A stretch of 64,000 nt of DNA from Delphinapterus leucas (Eukaryota; Chordata; Mammalia; Artiodactyla; Monodontidae): contig NW_022098076.1 of the NCBI RefSeq assembly GCF_002288925.2, positions 80,704,526 to 80,768,525 on the forward strand, in the 5' to 3' direction. The notes beneath the pieces were generated by a model. It searched no databases. It was given only the letters and a program-made list of their open reading frames with translations, and was not told the origin of the DNA. Numbering within the stretch: position 1 is the stretch's first letter; each line of letters begins with the position of its first letter. The position numbers and the translations under genes are program-made. This document shows positions 21,115 to 34,529 of the stretch, piece by piece.

Positions 21115-24055
21115 ATGTGGCAGGACCTAAGTGCCATCAACCCATCCCAGGTGGTTACGGCCATCATCAGACCTGTATGGACTTGGCTCTAACACCAGGA
21201 GATGAACCCAGAAAATTGGCACCTCCCCTCGGCCTACCATATACCACAAAGAAAAGCAGATGTATTTTGGGAGCTCTGGGCTGCTGGGCTGCTGGGTCCC
21301 TGATACAACACTGACTGTCATATTTTCCTATCTGATTTCACTGCTTTTCACAAGGCTATTATTTATTGTGCAGCAATAAGGGAGCATAAACACAGCTATG
21401 ACTTTTTGAAAGTAAATATCAGCTAGAGTAAGCATTCAGTCTCCCTCAAGGCTTTTAAATCTACTGAAATGTCAGGTGCAGTGAGATTCCGGGCAAAGGA
21501 CAGATGAGCAAATCTCTGGATTTTATAAACGTCTCCTGAATGATCAGTGCCTTAAATGAGCTAATCAAGTCCTGCTTGGCAAGCCTCTCCCTGAATCATT
21601 TGCACAACTCTAAAATCACCTGCTTGGAGGACAAAGTGTGAGGAGTTAACTTAGCTTTCAATTCAGTAATCATTTGAGCTTTAAGCACAGATCACTGGCC
21701 CATTGCTCCTTCACCACACCTGGAACACCACGTGGAACAGGGGGTTGACTGGGTCTTGCTCAGTCTGAGGGATGAAGCATTTGAAAGAAGAACACATCTG
21801 TAATTCAATGAATTTAACCTTCCTGGGGGCCCTTGGTAGAGAAAACTTTTCATATCTGGATTGCCAGGAAAAAAATTGTTTTGGTTTATATTGACATTCA
21901 ATATAAATATAAATCCTCCAGACGAATGTACAATATTAGCTTGAATGTACAGTAGTACTGAGAGAATTCCTAGAATTCCACCCATATCTTTCCATCCATA
22001 GCACCTCTGGATTTCCAAGCAAAATTATTTACACAAGGATCTCCTTATATTTCCCTATCAGAATCTTAAGACTTTCTACATGAACATTTTACATACTTTT
22101 TGGATATTATTAAATGATGCATTTTCCCATGTCTTCTAGGATCTCCTGTGTAAATATTTTAGATGGGCCAAGAATTACTGGTAACTTTTATAGGCCATTT
22201 GAGTGAAGGGATTATACTTACTCCCTAAAATATTTTTCCCATCGTTTGTATGTCTCTAGATTTGGTGGCAACTATTCCCAGAGGCAATTCCCCAAGTTAC
22301 AGAGCTGTGACAAAGCAGCAACAACAACAGAAACAGTAACAGTAACAATGAAACAAGAGCAACACAACAAAAAATAATAACAATAACTTATAGTATAAAT
22401 CTTGGCACTGGGGAGGGGCAAGTATAATGAGCATAGGTATAATTCAACAAACTCACTTAAATAACTTTCTTATTCTTTATGTTAAAACTATTGTCAGGAT
22501 TTGCTCCCTAAAATAATGATCAAATTTGTGAAGCAAAAATTTCTGTTGAGTATTTTTAATTAGCTATTATCGCTCTTCAAGAATCTATGGAAACACAAAG
22601 AAATCCTTAAGTTACCACACTTTTAAAGACTTTTAATTAATTTATTGTCTCTCAGAAGTTAACTCTTCTTTAATAGGAACTGAAAAGGCCATGTTGAGAG
22701 CTCATAAAACTCTGAGAAAGCCTATTAATTATAGGAGACTTAGGTAATTTATAGTAGTTTTGAGAAATTCTAAGCAGCAAAAAAAAAATTGCTCTTAAAT
22801 TCATGTTCCCCTCACTCTGACCTCTGGAAAAATCTTCAGATTTATTATTCTGTGCTTGGGTGGTTGATATATTCTGCAGATGACAATTCAGATAGGGCAT
22901 TCAGGATTCAGGAACTCTGTAGTTTTATGACTCTGTTTATGTAGGTGTAAGACAGTGATTCTTTGGAGTGTGCAAAATCCGTGCTGGTAAGTCCTTTAGA
23001 CTCTGGTTGTATAGGTATTTCAAAGTCAGTGAAACCCCTAGCACTTGCAGTGACTTCTAGAGTACATTGTTTCCAGTGGACTTGGTGCCAATATGTCTAT
23101 CTTAGTCTTCACTTTTGATTGTGGTCATGGATTAAAATCCTTCTTGGCATTTCTGCTTTCTTTAAACATCAGGCTGGAGGCCTATGTAGGCTCTCTTTGC
23201 CCGAGAGAGTTAATGATACCCTGCCAGACTGAGTGATTATCCTAACTGGTGTTATGTGCCTGACCCCGTGGCTGCCCACTCTCGTGGCCTTTCCCTGAGT
23301 TAGGCAGGAATGGTGAGGAACATTGTCTCCAGAAGGCCATGGTCAAAAGTACAAATGCCATCAGGAAGCACAGAGAAAATTTCAGGAATCTGTTTTTTCC
23401 CATGAACCCTACTGAGATGATCACCTTGTTTATGGCTTGGAGAGGCACAGAGGTGCACCACAGTGATAGGAGTCAGTGATGGGGCAGGAAAGCAAGAGAC
23501 AAGAAGCCTTTGGTGACCTCCTGGCCACCTGTGCAGACCGACCCTGAGGAGGGTGTTCCATGGTGGTATTTTCAATAGAGAGACAACTGGAACATAGGCT
23601 CAAGGTCAGCCGTGCTTTAGGGATGGCGGGTGTGATGGTACAATGTCCCAGAGGAAAGATGAAGGTAGAACAAGAAAGTCACTACATGTACTACACCACT
23701 TTGCCTGAAACAAAATTACAAATTGGATTACTGGATTATAGAGCCTCTGGACCTCTAGCCAGCTCTGATTTTAAGCATGTTTTCCAAGCTTTGTTTGAGG
23801 GCATTTGTGTATTAAGCCAACAGCTCACAGCAGCTCTGTTATTTGTAAAAGTCCATTTTAAGTCTCAGTTGCTCTGTGAAGCAAATCATGTTTTAACGTT
23901 GGCATATAAAGAATAAATACTGGAATCTGCGTTGGCTTAACAGACTTCACTGTTTCTGAAACTCTGGTGTTTCCTTAACTCCACTGACATTGTGAACAAG
24001 CTTAGTGTTTGGATACCGGAAAATCATCTCCGGTTATGAATCATATATCTAACAA
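21115..24055. other. Long stretch without recognised genes
   Basis: Nearly 3 kb in which I identify no transposable element with confidence. 22312-22385 is a CAA/A-rich simple tract. The frame at 23560-23916 (118 codons) and the overlapping minus frames at 23242-23575 match nothing I know and lack clear exon boundaries. Composition rises modestly in GC near 21.1-21.3 and 23.2-23.6 kb. Confidence 0.4.
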
Positions 24056-24059
24056 GAGT

Positions 24060-24890
24060 TCGGTTGACATGTTAAGCTTGTCTATTAGATATCCAAGAAG
24101 AGATGGTTAGTGATCAGTAGGATATGTTACTCTGAAGTTTAGAGAAGTGGTAGCTCAGATATAAAGTTCTGGAGTTATCAGCATGTAGATCATATTTAAA
24201 ACTGTGGGGCAGGATGAGATCATTTAAGGAGAGCAGGTAGATGAGATGTAGATGAGGGATAAAGAAGACTGGGGCTGAGTCTAGGGGCCCTTCAACATTT
24301 ACAGCTGAGGGAAGAAGGAAGATCCAAAAGAGGAGATGGAGAAGGAATGGTCAAATTATAGGAACACATCAAGAGAGTACAGCCTTCCTAAAGCCAAAGT
24401 ACTAACTTGTTTCAAAAAGGAGGATATCAGATATATAGATGCTGCTGAGAGGTCTAGAAAGATGAGATTCATTGAATCTGACGATCGGGAGTAATTGGGA
24501 CAAAAGTCTGATTGAACAGGATTAAGGAGAGAATAAAAGGTAAAAAAAAATAGATAAATCAAGTGTAGATAACTGTTTAAGGAGTTCTGATAGAAAAATC
24601 AGAGAAATGGAGCAGGATTGAAGGAGAATTGTGAAGGGTTTAAAAAAATATATATTTAACATGGGAGATATTTCAGCTTGTTTGTAAGGATATGGAAGTA
24701 TACAGTGGAGAGAGAGAGAAAAACAGTGGTAATGCATAAGAGAAGGTAATAATGACAGACAAAAAGTCTTTGAGTAAACAAGAGTGTGGTGTTCAAGGTA
24801 AAGTAAGTGGGTGTCTTAGAGCAGAAGGCGATCATTTCATAACTTTAACAGGAAGGAGAGGCAAGAGCGAGGGTGCTGATGCAGTGGATG
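24060..24890 (-). mobile_element. LINE L2, inner 3' part
   Basis: Reverse L2: 'gtctattagatatccaagaa', 'tctggagttatcagcatgta', 'gatcatatttaaaactgtgg', 'atgagatcatttaaggagag' and 'gctgctgagaggtctagaaa'. This order corresponds to part of the L2 ORF2 end in reverse. The reading frame is destroyed. Confidence 0.7.
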
Positions 24891-25470
24891 GCTAGATTTG
24901 GTGGTCAAATGTTGTCATTCTTTTCTGAGATCATCTGTTTCCTCAATGAAATAAGAAGCAAGAAAACAAACCAAAACATAATGGCTTGTATAACTTTTAT
25001 TGTCTGATAAATGAAGCATGCCATTTTCTAGGCAAGTCAAAAAATTTTTAGCACATTATTCTGAGAGAAATTTATTTTGTGGGTTTGTTTACAATTAGGA
25101 ACTTAATTGAAAATCTCTTCAATGGCAATTTTACACAAGTTTTACATGCATTTTTCCTATGACTACTTCATATTCTAAATCTATTTAGAAGCATATGGTA
25201 TTAGGTTAATTTTTGTTCTGGAAGACATTTATATGGTATGTAAAAAATAATGTAGTCTAGTAGCTTTCTGGTGTTCAATTTATACTGGGAGAGAACTAAG
25301 GAATTTCAGAGAAGAAATAAATGGTTATTACGTCCTTTAGCATTCAAAAATTATCTCAATGAGGTTTTTGGAAGGAACTGAAGAACAATTTTAGATTAAA
25401 GTCTCTGCAAAGTATGGAGAGTTTTGTATATTGTGTTATTAGTAAACAAAGGATAGGCATGGGGACAAAG
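24891..25470. other. No recognised feature
   Basis: AT-rich sequence between two L2 pieces; nothing recognised. Confidence 0.4.
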
Positions 25471-25474
25471 GGCA

Positions 25475-25605
25475 TTTTGTTATTTATTTATGAAAAGTGT
25501 TTACTGAGTACCTATAAGATGTCTGGTGCCATTCTAGATATTTGGGATACATCAGTGAACAAAATAGACACAGATTCCTGCCCTCATGGGTCTATGTTTT
25601 GAAGA
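25475..25605 (-). mobile_element. LINE L2 3' end
   Basis: 'ttactgagtacctataagat', 'gccattctagatatttggga', 'tacatcagtgaacaaaatag' and 'ttcctgccctcatgggtcta' are the reverse complement of the L2 3' terminus. Confidence 0.75.
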
Positions 25606-26870
25606 TTAAAGATCCTAACTTGCTTCATGCCCAGATGGATGACAGCTAAAGGCTTTGGTAGAGAGATGGACTAATTATCCAAGAGAGAAAAGGTCTTTGA
25701 AATTCATTTATTTGTCTCTTCATTCATTCAGGAACATTTAGTAAGTGATTGCTAATAAATCAGGCACTGACTCCGACCAAGATGAATGAGCCAAGCCACC
25801 AGCCAGTCATCAGAAAGAGAGGCCGGTGGAACAATCTGCATAAGTACAGAGACTAACCATGGGAGGTTAATGTGGACAAATATTGGTGTAAAATTAAAGA
25901 ATATCCTGCCATTTAGAGTCCTTCAAAAATGCAGGTTTCAGGATGTGATGATGTCCTTATTGGGACTATTTGAATAGAGGTTGAATTTTGATACATCTGA
26001 TAAGAGTTGATTGGAAATTCTCATAAAATCAGTTCCAACTTTGAGTCTATTCATTCCTGTGGTCCTGCCTCCAACTAAATGCCCAATGTATGTGTGGATC
26101 TGTGACCCTCTTGGCTCTGAGTTTGGACTTGAGCCTCGTAGTACATCCTGAAGGAAAGGCCCTAGAAATGAAGAGAGGATCCTAGGGTAGTTGTTTGACC
26201 TGACACTATTAAGCTTTCATTCCCACGATGCTCAACTAAACTGGCTCTTCCTGGAAGTCACTTTTATAGTGGTGAAAGTGAAGATGAGCAGATATTTGAA
26301 GCAGATTTACAGTATTTGTGCTTCTCTGGTCTATGTCAGGGCCACTTTCCTTTTGTCTTCAGAGTTAAAAATGATTTATTAAAAATGTTAAATACTTCAG
26401 TTTTCAAAGACCTTTACTGGCCCGTGTTGATTTGATATGATCTGATAGGTTGTTCATGGTGATGTGTAGTGGCATTAAAGTGTTTGAAGCCTAAAGGACA
26501 GTAAAGAAAAAAAAAGACAACTTTTCTGAGAGTGTGGCCATTCCCTGAGATTTATTTATCTTGTAGGTTGGTGTGGACGCTAAATCTCTCAACTTACCAA
26601 CATTTTCCCTCACTTCAGAATGGCAGCAGTCACAGAAGTCATACAGGTGAGACCTGTGACTCTCAATCTATGACCCCTTGGTACATGGAATCTGGGTATC
26701 CTAATTTTGACACTAAGAATTGGAGCCACTTCCTGACCAGAGAAAGATGAAGTTACTGGAAAACATTTTCTCCATTAACATTTTCTATCATAATTTTCCC
26801 CTTTAAATATCTCTGCTGCTTTTACTCATGGATCTCAAGCTAATAATTTCAATTTATCATGATTGTAGGC
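25606..26870. other. No recognised gene; possible L2 scrap
   Basis: 25690-25770 has weak L2-like wording ('ttcattcattcaggaacatt'). The rest shows no recognisable repeat or coding sequence. Confidence 0.35.
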
Positions 26871-26874
26871 CTTC

Positions 26875-27620
26875 CTTTGATTTATTTATTCAGTGACCAT
26901 TCATTAAGTGCCTACTATGGGTATATACAGAGTTAGTAACATAAGGAATGGATACATAAATTCTAAATATTCTAGCAATTCTAAGGTAAAAATTCTGAAA
27001 TAGCTTGAAAATAAAATGGAGAAATATTGAACAAATAAGGGTAACATAAGATGTGATATAATAACATAGGTTAGTTTAAGAGTCCAAAGAGAGTTTAAAT
27101 AGTAAAGCAATGGTTAATCTCTACAGGGGAACTGGGGATGAATTGGTGGACCATACAGTGTAGCCTTGAAGACTGAGTAGTTGGAAATGCTAGGTTAGGT
27201 TAGGACAAAAACATACATGAAAATGCATGAACTGTTTAGAGAAGAATGAGTTTTCTTGCAGTGATGGTACTTGGCAGGGTGTAGTAGGAGAGATGAGGAG
27301 GGCGAGCTGAAGCTAGTCGTTCAACAAATATGTATCGAATTCCTCCTATCAGCCACATTCCTGTCACAGTTTATGAGGGTCTTGAGTGCCCTGCTGAGCA
27401 TTTGAAGGATATTCCCATTGCTTTCAAGTTAAAGTCCAAAAACAGTGACCCGATCCTATCTGTGTAATAGAAAATGGACTCGGAAGAACTCTGGTGGATA
27501 GATTTGGAGAGAAGCAAGACTATAGGCATAGAGACGAGTTAATTGGAGAATATTGCAATAATCCAGGTAAGAGATAAAGAGAGTTGGAAATAATGCAGCG
27601 GCTGTGAAAACAGAAAGGTG
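26875..27620 (-). mobile_element. Decayed LINE L2 region
   Basis: Begins 'attcattaagtgcctactat' (reverse L2 terminus). At 27545-27575 it contains 'ttgcaataatccaggtaaga', the reverse of the L2 'ctggattattgcaatagcct' segment. The parts between are too diverged to align by eye, and 27320-27470 may be a second L2 scrap. Confidence 0.5.
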
Positions 27621-27789
27621 GGGTTGGTTGGTTTTCCTTACCATAGCTAATTTGCTATTAGGTAGCAACAGCTATATTTCTCATTGCTGACCATCTTTGA
27701 TATCTCATAGGAAGCATTATCAATACATGTCTTAAAAAGATTATACTTAATTCTTGGCTATGTAACATTATAGAAGACACATAGGCTAT

Positions 27790-27940
27790 TTTTTAATTCA
27801 TTAATTAAACAAATATTTGTTGTATACCTAAAGGGTGTTGGGAATAGAGTGGTAAACAAGACTGACAAGGTACATGTTCTATCCAGGTAGGAAAACATAG
27901 ATGAAGAATATGTAAACACATAAATAATATCTACACGCCT
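27790..27940 (-). mobile_element. LINE L2 3' end
   Basis: 'taaacaaatatttgttgtat', 'agagtggtaaacaagactga' and 'caaggtacatgttctatcca' follow the reverse L2 terminus. Confidence 0.6.
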
Positions 27941-28610
27941 TGTTTTATATTGTAATTACATCATGACATGCTACCTATGTAATAGTCCAAATATGAATTT
28001 TTATAGACATAATGTAATCATTTGAATCTATATGTCCCACCTCTTACCCCAAGGCTCCCTGCCTTATTAATATTAAGAGAGGAGTTTAAGGTCTGATTGA
28101 TAAAGGAGATCATTGAGGACTATTTTTAAGCAATAGTGGATTGGACATATATATTTATATAAAATGTTAAATTTGCATTTGCAAACAGGCTCTTGGCTAG
28201 AGAAGTAGAGCAAAACAAAATATTTCTTTAAAGTATCTGGTTGAAAGTACAGGAGATGGTCCAAGGAAGTGAAGAGCCAAGATGTGAGAAAGTAAGAAAT
28301 CCCAGAGAGGTGAGACAAAGAGCTTAATTTTTTCTTCCTAAAGGTACCTGACAAATCCAATGAAGATGATAGAAAAACTGGGAAACTAAGAATTACTTTT
28401 GAAATATTCAAAAGAATGAAGGGCAAAAGTTGAAGCCCAGGGCCTGACAAGGAGAAAAATCCCTAACAAATTTCCAAAGTTTTGTTGGGACTTTAAAGGG
28501 ATATATGCTGAGGGTAAGAATGAGCTGGACATAAACCAGTTTTCATAGTGGCTGGAGTATGTTTTATATCATCCTAACCTCTGATTAGATGAAGGAGATT
28601 TGGAATTTCT
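27941..28610. other. No recognised feature; may be 5' part of the following L1
   Basis: Purine-rich on the plus strand (28185-28480), which resembles the base composition of old L1 5' regions. I cannot match it to a consensus. The 125-codon minus frame at 28073-28450 reflects the scarcity of T on the plus strand. Confidence 0.3.
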
Positions 28611-28614
28611 AATA

Positions 28615-31600
28615 ATTTATAACTCTGGTGGACAATAACATCTAGAGCCTCAAATTATCTCTTCAATTTTTCATACGTAACATCAACTATACAAGTAAAA
28701 ATAACCAATCACATGAACAGAAAATAAAATGGGCTCTGAAATCACAGGAAACAATAAGTAGCAGAAAATGGCGCACAGGACATTCAGATAATGGACACAT
28801 ACACAAACTTTAAAATAGCTATGTTTAAAGTGTCAAGGATATAAAAGATAGAGAATCTTGACAGAGGACAGGAAACTGTATGTAAAAAAGAATAAAATGA
28901 AAGTCTTAGAACCAAAAAATATGAAACATAAATTAATAATTCAATGGATGGATTTAATAGCAGATTAATCACAGCTGAAAAGTGAATGAGTGAACTAGAA
29001 GATAAATCAAAATATAATACATAGACTGCAGTATAGAGAGACAAAGGGATAGAAAATATAGAATACCAAGGAAGAGACATATGGGCTATAGTGAAAACAT
29101 CTAATATATGCATAACTAAAATTGTAAAAAGGAGATGAGAAAGAGAATAGAGCAAAATAAATTTTTGAAGAGATAATAGTTGAGAGCATTAACTGATAAA
29201 AAATATCAAGACATATTCAAAAAGCGCTCTCCAAAAAGGAAGTAAGAAGAAATCCTCACATAAGCACTTTTCAGTAAAACTGCTTTTAACCAGCTTTAAA
29301 GAGAAAAATCTCAAAAGAAATCAGAGGAAATGAAGATATATTTCTGCTAAAGGGTAAACAAAACAAAACAAAACTTCCATTGCATGAACTAAGAAAACAC
29401 CAGCAAATTAAACCAATAGTAAAGAAAAGGAAGGAAATAATAATGATATCAGAATTTAATGAATTTTAAAACAATCATATAAGAGAGAAGATCAACAAAG
29501 CACTGAGTCAATTCTTTCAAAAGAATAAATTGATTAATATCTGATGAGACTGATAAGTAAAATGAGAGAAGGTACAGAAAACCAACTTAGGAATTAATTG
29601 GGGGGCATCACTTCAAATTCTACAGACATTTAAAAGACTTAAGAGGATATTATAACCAACTTTATGCTAGTATATCAAAATTTTAGATGAAATTGATAAA
29701 TCCTAGAAAACGCCACTTAACCAAAGCTGACACAGGCAAAAAGGAAACTCAATTTATTATAGCATTTGTACTTAGAAACTTTCCCACAAAGAAAACTCCA
29801 GGTACAAAAACAAATAACATCGATTTTACATGAACTCTTATAGAGAACAGAAAACAAATACTTCTCAACGTGTTTTGGGAGACCAATATAACTGATACTA
29901 GTACTAGTGATAAAGACATGGTTAAGAGAGGAAAATTATAAACCAATATCTCTCATGAATATAGATTATGACTATCCCATAATTTAGCCATCCAAATTCC
30001 ATGATATAAAAAATTACATTGCAACCAAGTGTTGTTTATTCCAAGAACACAAATTATTTTGTCATTCAAACATTAATCAATGTATTTCACTGCATTTTCA
30101 GAATAAAATAACTATCATAACTATCTTTGTTCAATAAGTATAGAAAAAGCATTTGAAAAAAATTCAACACCCATTTGTTATTTAAAAAAACACCCTCTGA
30201 GAACCAGTAATGAAAGAATATTCCCTATTCTGATAAAGAATATCTACCAAAAAAAAAAAAAGCAGACATCATATTTACTGTTGAAATATTGATAACTTTC
30301 CCTCTGAGACAGTAATGAGGAATAGATGATCACTATCAACACTTCTATTTAACATTGTCCTGAAGGTCCAAGACAGGTCAATAAGGCAAGAAAATGAAAC
30401 AAAAGTCATAGAAGTGGAAAAAAAGTATGACCATCAGAGTTTGCATACTGAATGATTGTGTAAGTAGAACATCTAAAAGACTCTACAGATAAATTATTAG
30501 AGTTAATAAGTGATTTTAACAATTTTTTGGATATAAGAATAATACAATGTTATATTTATATATACTAGTCACCGAAAGAAAGTAAAATTTTAAAAACTAT
30601 GTGCAATAGAATATAAACATCAATCATAAAAATGTCAGTTCTCTCTAAATCTATATAGTCAGTGCAATCAGAATCAAAATCCCAACAGATGGTATGTATG
30701 TATGTTTGTAACGTGTGCATATATGTTTATATACCTACATGGAAATTGAAAGAACCAAGAATATAAGATAAACTTGAAGAAGAAGAAAAAGTTGAGAGGA
30801 CATCTTCTACTGAACTTGACTTAATATAAGCTAGAATAACTAAGACTAATCCACATTTAATTTATGACAAATGTGGCAGTTCAGAATGGTGGGAAAACGA
30901 TGGTCTTTTCAATAAATTCTACCGCGTTAATTGGATATCCTTACGTAAAAGAAGAAAATTTGAATTCTTCACATACAAAATCAATTCCAGATGCATTTAA
31001 ATCTAATTATGCAAGAAAAAAACAATAATGATTGTAAAGGATAATATAGGAGAATATTTTCATAATTTTTAGAGAGGAAAAGATTTCTTAAACCGGATAT
31101 AAAACCACTAATATAAAGAAAAATTTAATAAATTAATTTACTTTAAAATTAAGATGATTTTTATTCTTTTAAAAATTGAGAGAGTGAGAAGGTAAACTAC
31201 AGTGTGGGAAAAGATAATTGCTACACATAAAACTGACAATGGGCTTTTATAGAGAATGTGTAAAGACTTCCTACAAATTCATAAAAAAGAGACAACCTGA
31301 GTTTAAAAAGGGGGGCCTGGTGATAGATGCGAAAAGTTACTTCACAAAGGGGGATGTCAAAATGGCCAAAACCCATTTGAAAAGGTGCTCAATGTCATAA
31401 ATAATCAGGAAAATACAATGGCAATCATGATGAGATACCTCTGTATAACTACCAGAATAGGCAAAGTTAATCAGAATGACTATACCAAGTGTGAAAAAAT
31501 GGAACACTCTCACACTTCTCGTAGAACCACACTGGAAAACTGAGCATTGTCTGTTGTCGCTGAACAAATACACATGTTATGACAAAGCAAATCTACTCTC

Positions 31601-32085
31601 AACAGATACATACTCATGTACATGTGAAGCAGGAGACTTGCCTAAGGATGTTCATTATATTATTATTTCATAACATCCCCAAACTGGGAAAAGTCCAAAG
31701 GTCCATCAATATTAAAATGAATAACAAAGCGGTGGTATATTCACACAATGATGTACTATACAGTAGTGAAAATTAATCCACGGGTGCACATAACAGTGCA
31801 GATAAATCTGTCAAAGATGACATTAAGCAAAAGGAGCAATTCACAAAGGAACACATTCTATGTGACTTCATTTGAACTTCAAAAACCAGGCAAGAGAAAT
31901 CTAAGGAGTTACAAGTCAGGTAAATAGTTACTTTTGGGGAGCAGGAAGGAGTCAGTGTTCTATTTCTTGGTCCATGTGGTGGTTACATGGGTATGTTGAC
32001 TGTGTAGTAATTTATTGAGTTGCAGACTTATGACGTGTATTTTTTCTGAATGTATGTTATAGTTTACTTTTTAAAAATTTAAGGG
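28615..32085 (+). mobile_element. Long, decayed LINE-1 (L1M) copy, about 3.5 kb
   Basis: A-rich plus strand typical of L1 sense. 28760-29335 resembles the ORF1 region of old L1M/HAL1 elements ('agcagattaatcacagctga', 'ttttgaagagataatagttg', 'aaagagaaaaatctcaaaag'). About 29380-31790 follows ORF2 from the linker through the reverse transcriptase to the C-terminus, and 31800-32085 is the 3' UTR with 'ccatgtggtggttacatggg'. The endonuclease part of ORF2 expected between ORF1 and the linker seems missing. Stops and frameshifts run throughout. Too diverged to be mobile for a very long time. Confidence 0.8.
29931..30386 (+). pseudogene. L1 ORF2 reverse transcriptase remnant
   Basis: At 29931-29966 the sequence reads ENYKPISLMNID, the conserved start block of the L1 reverse transcriptase. 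At 30345-30386 it reads LFNIVLKVQDRSIR, matching the ORF2 block just before the YADD-type catalytic motif. The catalytic aspartates expected shortly after are not readable because of frameshifts. Non-functional. Confidence 0.8.
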
Positions 32086-32089
32086 ATTA

Positions 32090-33925
32090 TCAATTTCCCA
32101 GGGGAAGATTTATTCTGAAGCACCCTGAGAATTGTCAAAATTTAACTACCTAGTTTCCCCGAATTTTTTCTCACACTCAGCATTGGGGATGAGAAGGAGA
32201 GGTGTAGAATTTGAATTTTTGCCACCATCTGTAGGTTTTAGATTTAATAATTATCCCAGATTTTTTTTCTTTCAGATATTCTTTGCTTATTTTTTCTAAT
32301 AATACTCTATAAATTATAGACAAATAAAAGCTCATTTTCTCTATTTACACTTATTTCTTTATTGCCAGTCACTTCTGAACCAGCCCACTGTGGTAGAACT
32401 CATTAAAACAGTATCTTATTTATAATATATATGAGTTTATCATTAAAGACAACCAAACAAGCTTTTTTTCTTCCCTGAAAACCGATATTATTTGTTTCCT
32501 CATGAAGTCAGAAAACTTACTTTCTTTGCTACAGAGCCAATTCTATAATAAAAAAGTAGAAAAAATTATTTAGCCAAACTTTCACAGGGCATTTTTCTTA
32601 CCAGGGTATATGTAGAAAAAACGGAATCTTCAGCTATTTTCTTAATCCAGAGGGATCAGTGGGGTGGGTCTCATGGTGGTGGGGGGAGGTGATCCACGAC
32701 TGTTTAGGTCTTTGATTGGAAACTCAAGTCAGGAGACTTGAAAGGAAAAGATGCCTGAATCCAAGTTTTTCTTTTCATGGCAGTGGCTGACTCTGACTTC
32801 TTTCTAGGGATACTGTTTCCTTGGAACTTTTGATTTCCCAAACTGATAGTGATAAACAGACCATAAAAGTATTTGAGGCCAGATTGGTCATGTTGAGCTT
32901 TCAGTAGTTTTAATTTTTCCACTTTTGGTAGAGACATAGGTAGAAGAAATATACGCTTCCATGTTGTTTAAGAAAAAGAACAGGGCTAACATGATAAAAA
33001 GAGCAGAGCTACTCAGCCTTAGTATGTGGGACACCCCAAGGAGTGCTGAGCACTGGGATGGACCAGGGAACTGACATCCATGCTTAGGAGCTTTGGCTCA
33101 TTGCCATGTGTGAGAGTGAGCCCGGCTTTGCCAGCACTTTCCATTTTAAAGAAAAGCTGAAAGCCCTGATACTCACCTGGAATTCATGAATTTTTAAATG
33201 TTGGCAACTAATTCAAGTTATTAAAAAAAAACACTTTGGGGGCAAACTTATCTAAGGATGCCAGTTTGAGACTGATGCCACATATAATTTTCATTTCATT
33301 AAAACCTTGACATGCTGATTTCAAGTGATTATTTTTCCACTCCTTAAAGCTTTCTTTCTGGGACTCCACCATGAAATATTTTGTTAACTTATTCTTGTAA
33401 AACAATAAATGCTTTATACGTAAACACAATAACGTGGCATTTCTTCAAGGAATATTTTATGTTCAGGCATCTTAGTAATCCAGGGTGGCGTCAGTTTTGC
33501 CCACGAGTCAGAAGTAGGGGTGTCGGACTCTACTTTCAGAGGCATTGGGTGATAAAGGCTGCTGGGAGAACGTGGATGGGTCAACTGTGGGCTTGGCCAG
33601 TGAAAGCTCCCCTGGGGTCAACAGCCTCTTGTTCTGATATTATTTTCCTGGGGGCAGGACATTTCACACAGCCTCCCGCTGCTCCATGGAATCTGGGACA
33701 CCAGTTTTCTTGAAGGAATGCCTCGTTATGTAAGGGAAACCACAGGGAGGCAGAGACAGGAAGCATTCTTCACAGGAGGTTACTTTGAGGACCCAAAGCT
33801 GGTCTCTAGGAAGGGTCATGACAAACCTTGAGTTCATCTGTGATGTTTTATCAGGAGCAGGGTTTCAGTGACCTTGGGAAACTCCATTATTTCTGTCTTC
33901 TGGAGTCTGTACTCTCAACCACCAT
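32090..33925. other. No recognised feature
   Basis: 32655-32695 is a short G-rich tract (ggtggtggggggaggtg). 33470-33760 has higher GC, with frames at 33381-33713 (plus) and 33581-33766 (minus), neither recognised. No repeat family called. Confidence 0.4.
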
Positions 33926-33929
33926 GAGC

Positions 33930-34200
33930 CTCTTGTCCCTTTACCAGACACTTCTCTGGCTCCCCTTTCTTTCCTCCACCCAGTCCTCTTCCAGTTTCCT
34001 CTCAGTCAATGGCATCACTCTCCACCCGATTCCATCAAGAAACCTGTAACCTAGAAGCCCCTGACATCCCTCACTCTTGGCTCCCATAGCCAACCCTCCT
34101 CAAGTCCCAGGGTTTTGACCCCCAACTAGCTCTTGGATCTCTCTCTTTCATACCCACTGCCACTGCCCTATGCAGGTGACGATTATGTCGCGATAAAAGG
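33930..34200 (+). mobile_element. LINE L2, left part of a split copy
   Basis: 'tcagtcaatggcatcactct', 'tgacatccctcactcttggc' and 'ctcttggatctctctctttc' then 'cccactgccactgcc' follow the L2 plus-strand 3' region ('gtaaatggcaactccatcc...gactcctctctttctctcac'). Confidence 0.65.
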
Positions 34201-34211
34201 TTTTCCATACC

Positions 34212-34527
34212 CATGCTGGCCCAACCCAGGCTGCTATAACAAATACCACAGACTGGATCATTTAAGCAACATTTATTTCTCGCAGTTCTGGAGGCTGAGA
34301 AGCCAAAGGTCAAGGTGACTTCTCGCAGTGGCCTCACACAGTGGAGAGAGAGCTCTGGTGTCTCTTCCTTTTCTGATAAGAAGCCCCCCATGATGGAGGG
34401 GGCACCTTGTGACCTCATCTAAATCTAATTACTTTCCAAAGACCCCACCTCCTAATACTATTCCACTGAGGGTTAGAACTGCATCAGAGGACTTTTGGGG
34501 GGTCACAGACATCCAGTCCATAACGGT
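34212..34527 (-). mobile_element. Solo MaLR-type LTR inserted in L2
   Basis: 'aggctgctataacaaatacc', 'acagactggatcatttaagc', 'ttatttctcgcagttctgga', 'cctcatctaaatctaattac' and the end 'catccagtccataacg' are a MaLR LTR in reverse. L2 sequence resumes on the right, so the LTR is the younger element. Confidence 0.85.
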
Positions 34528-34529
34528 GA

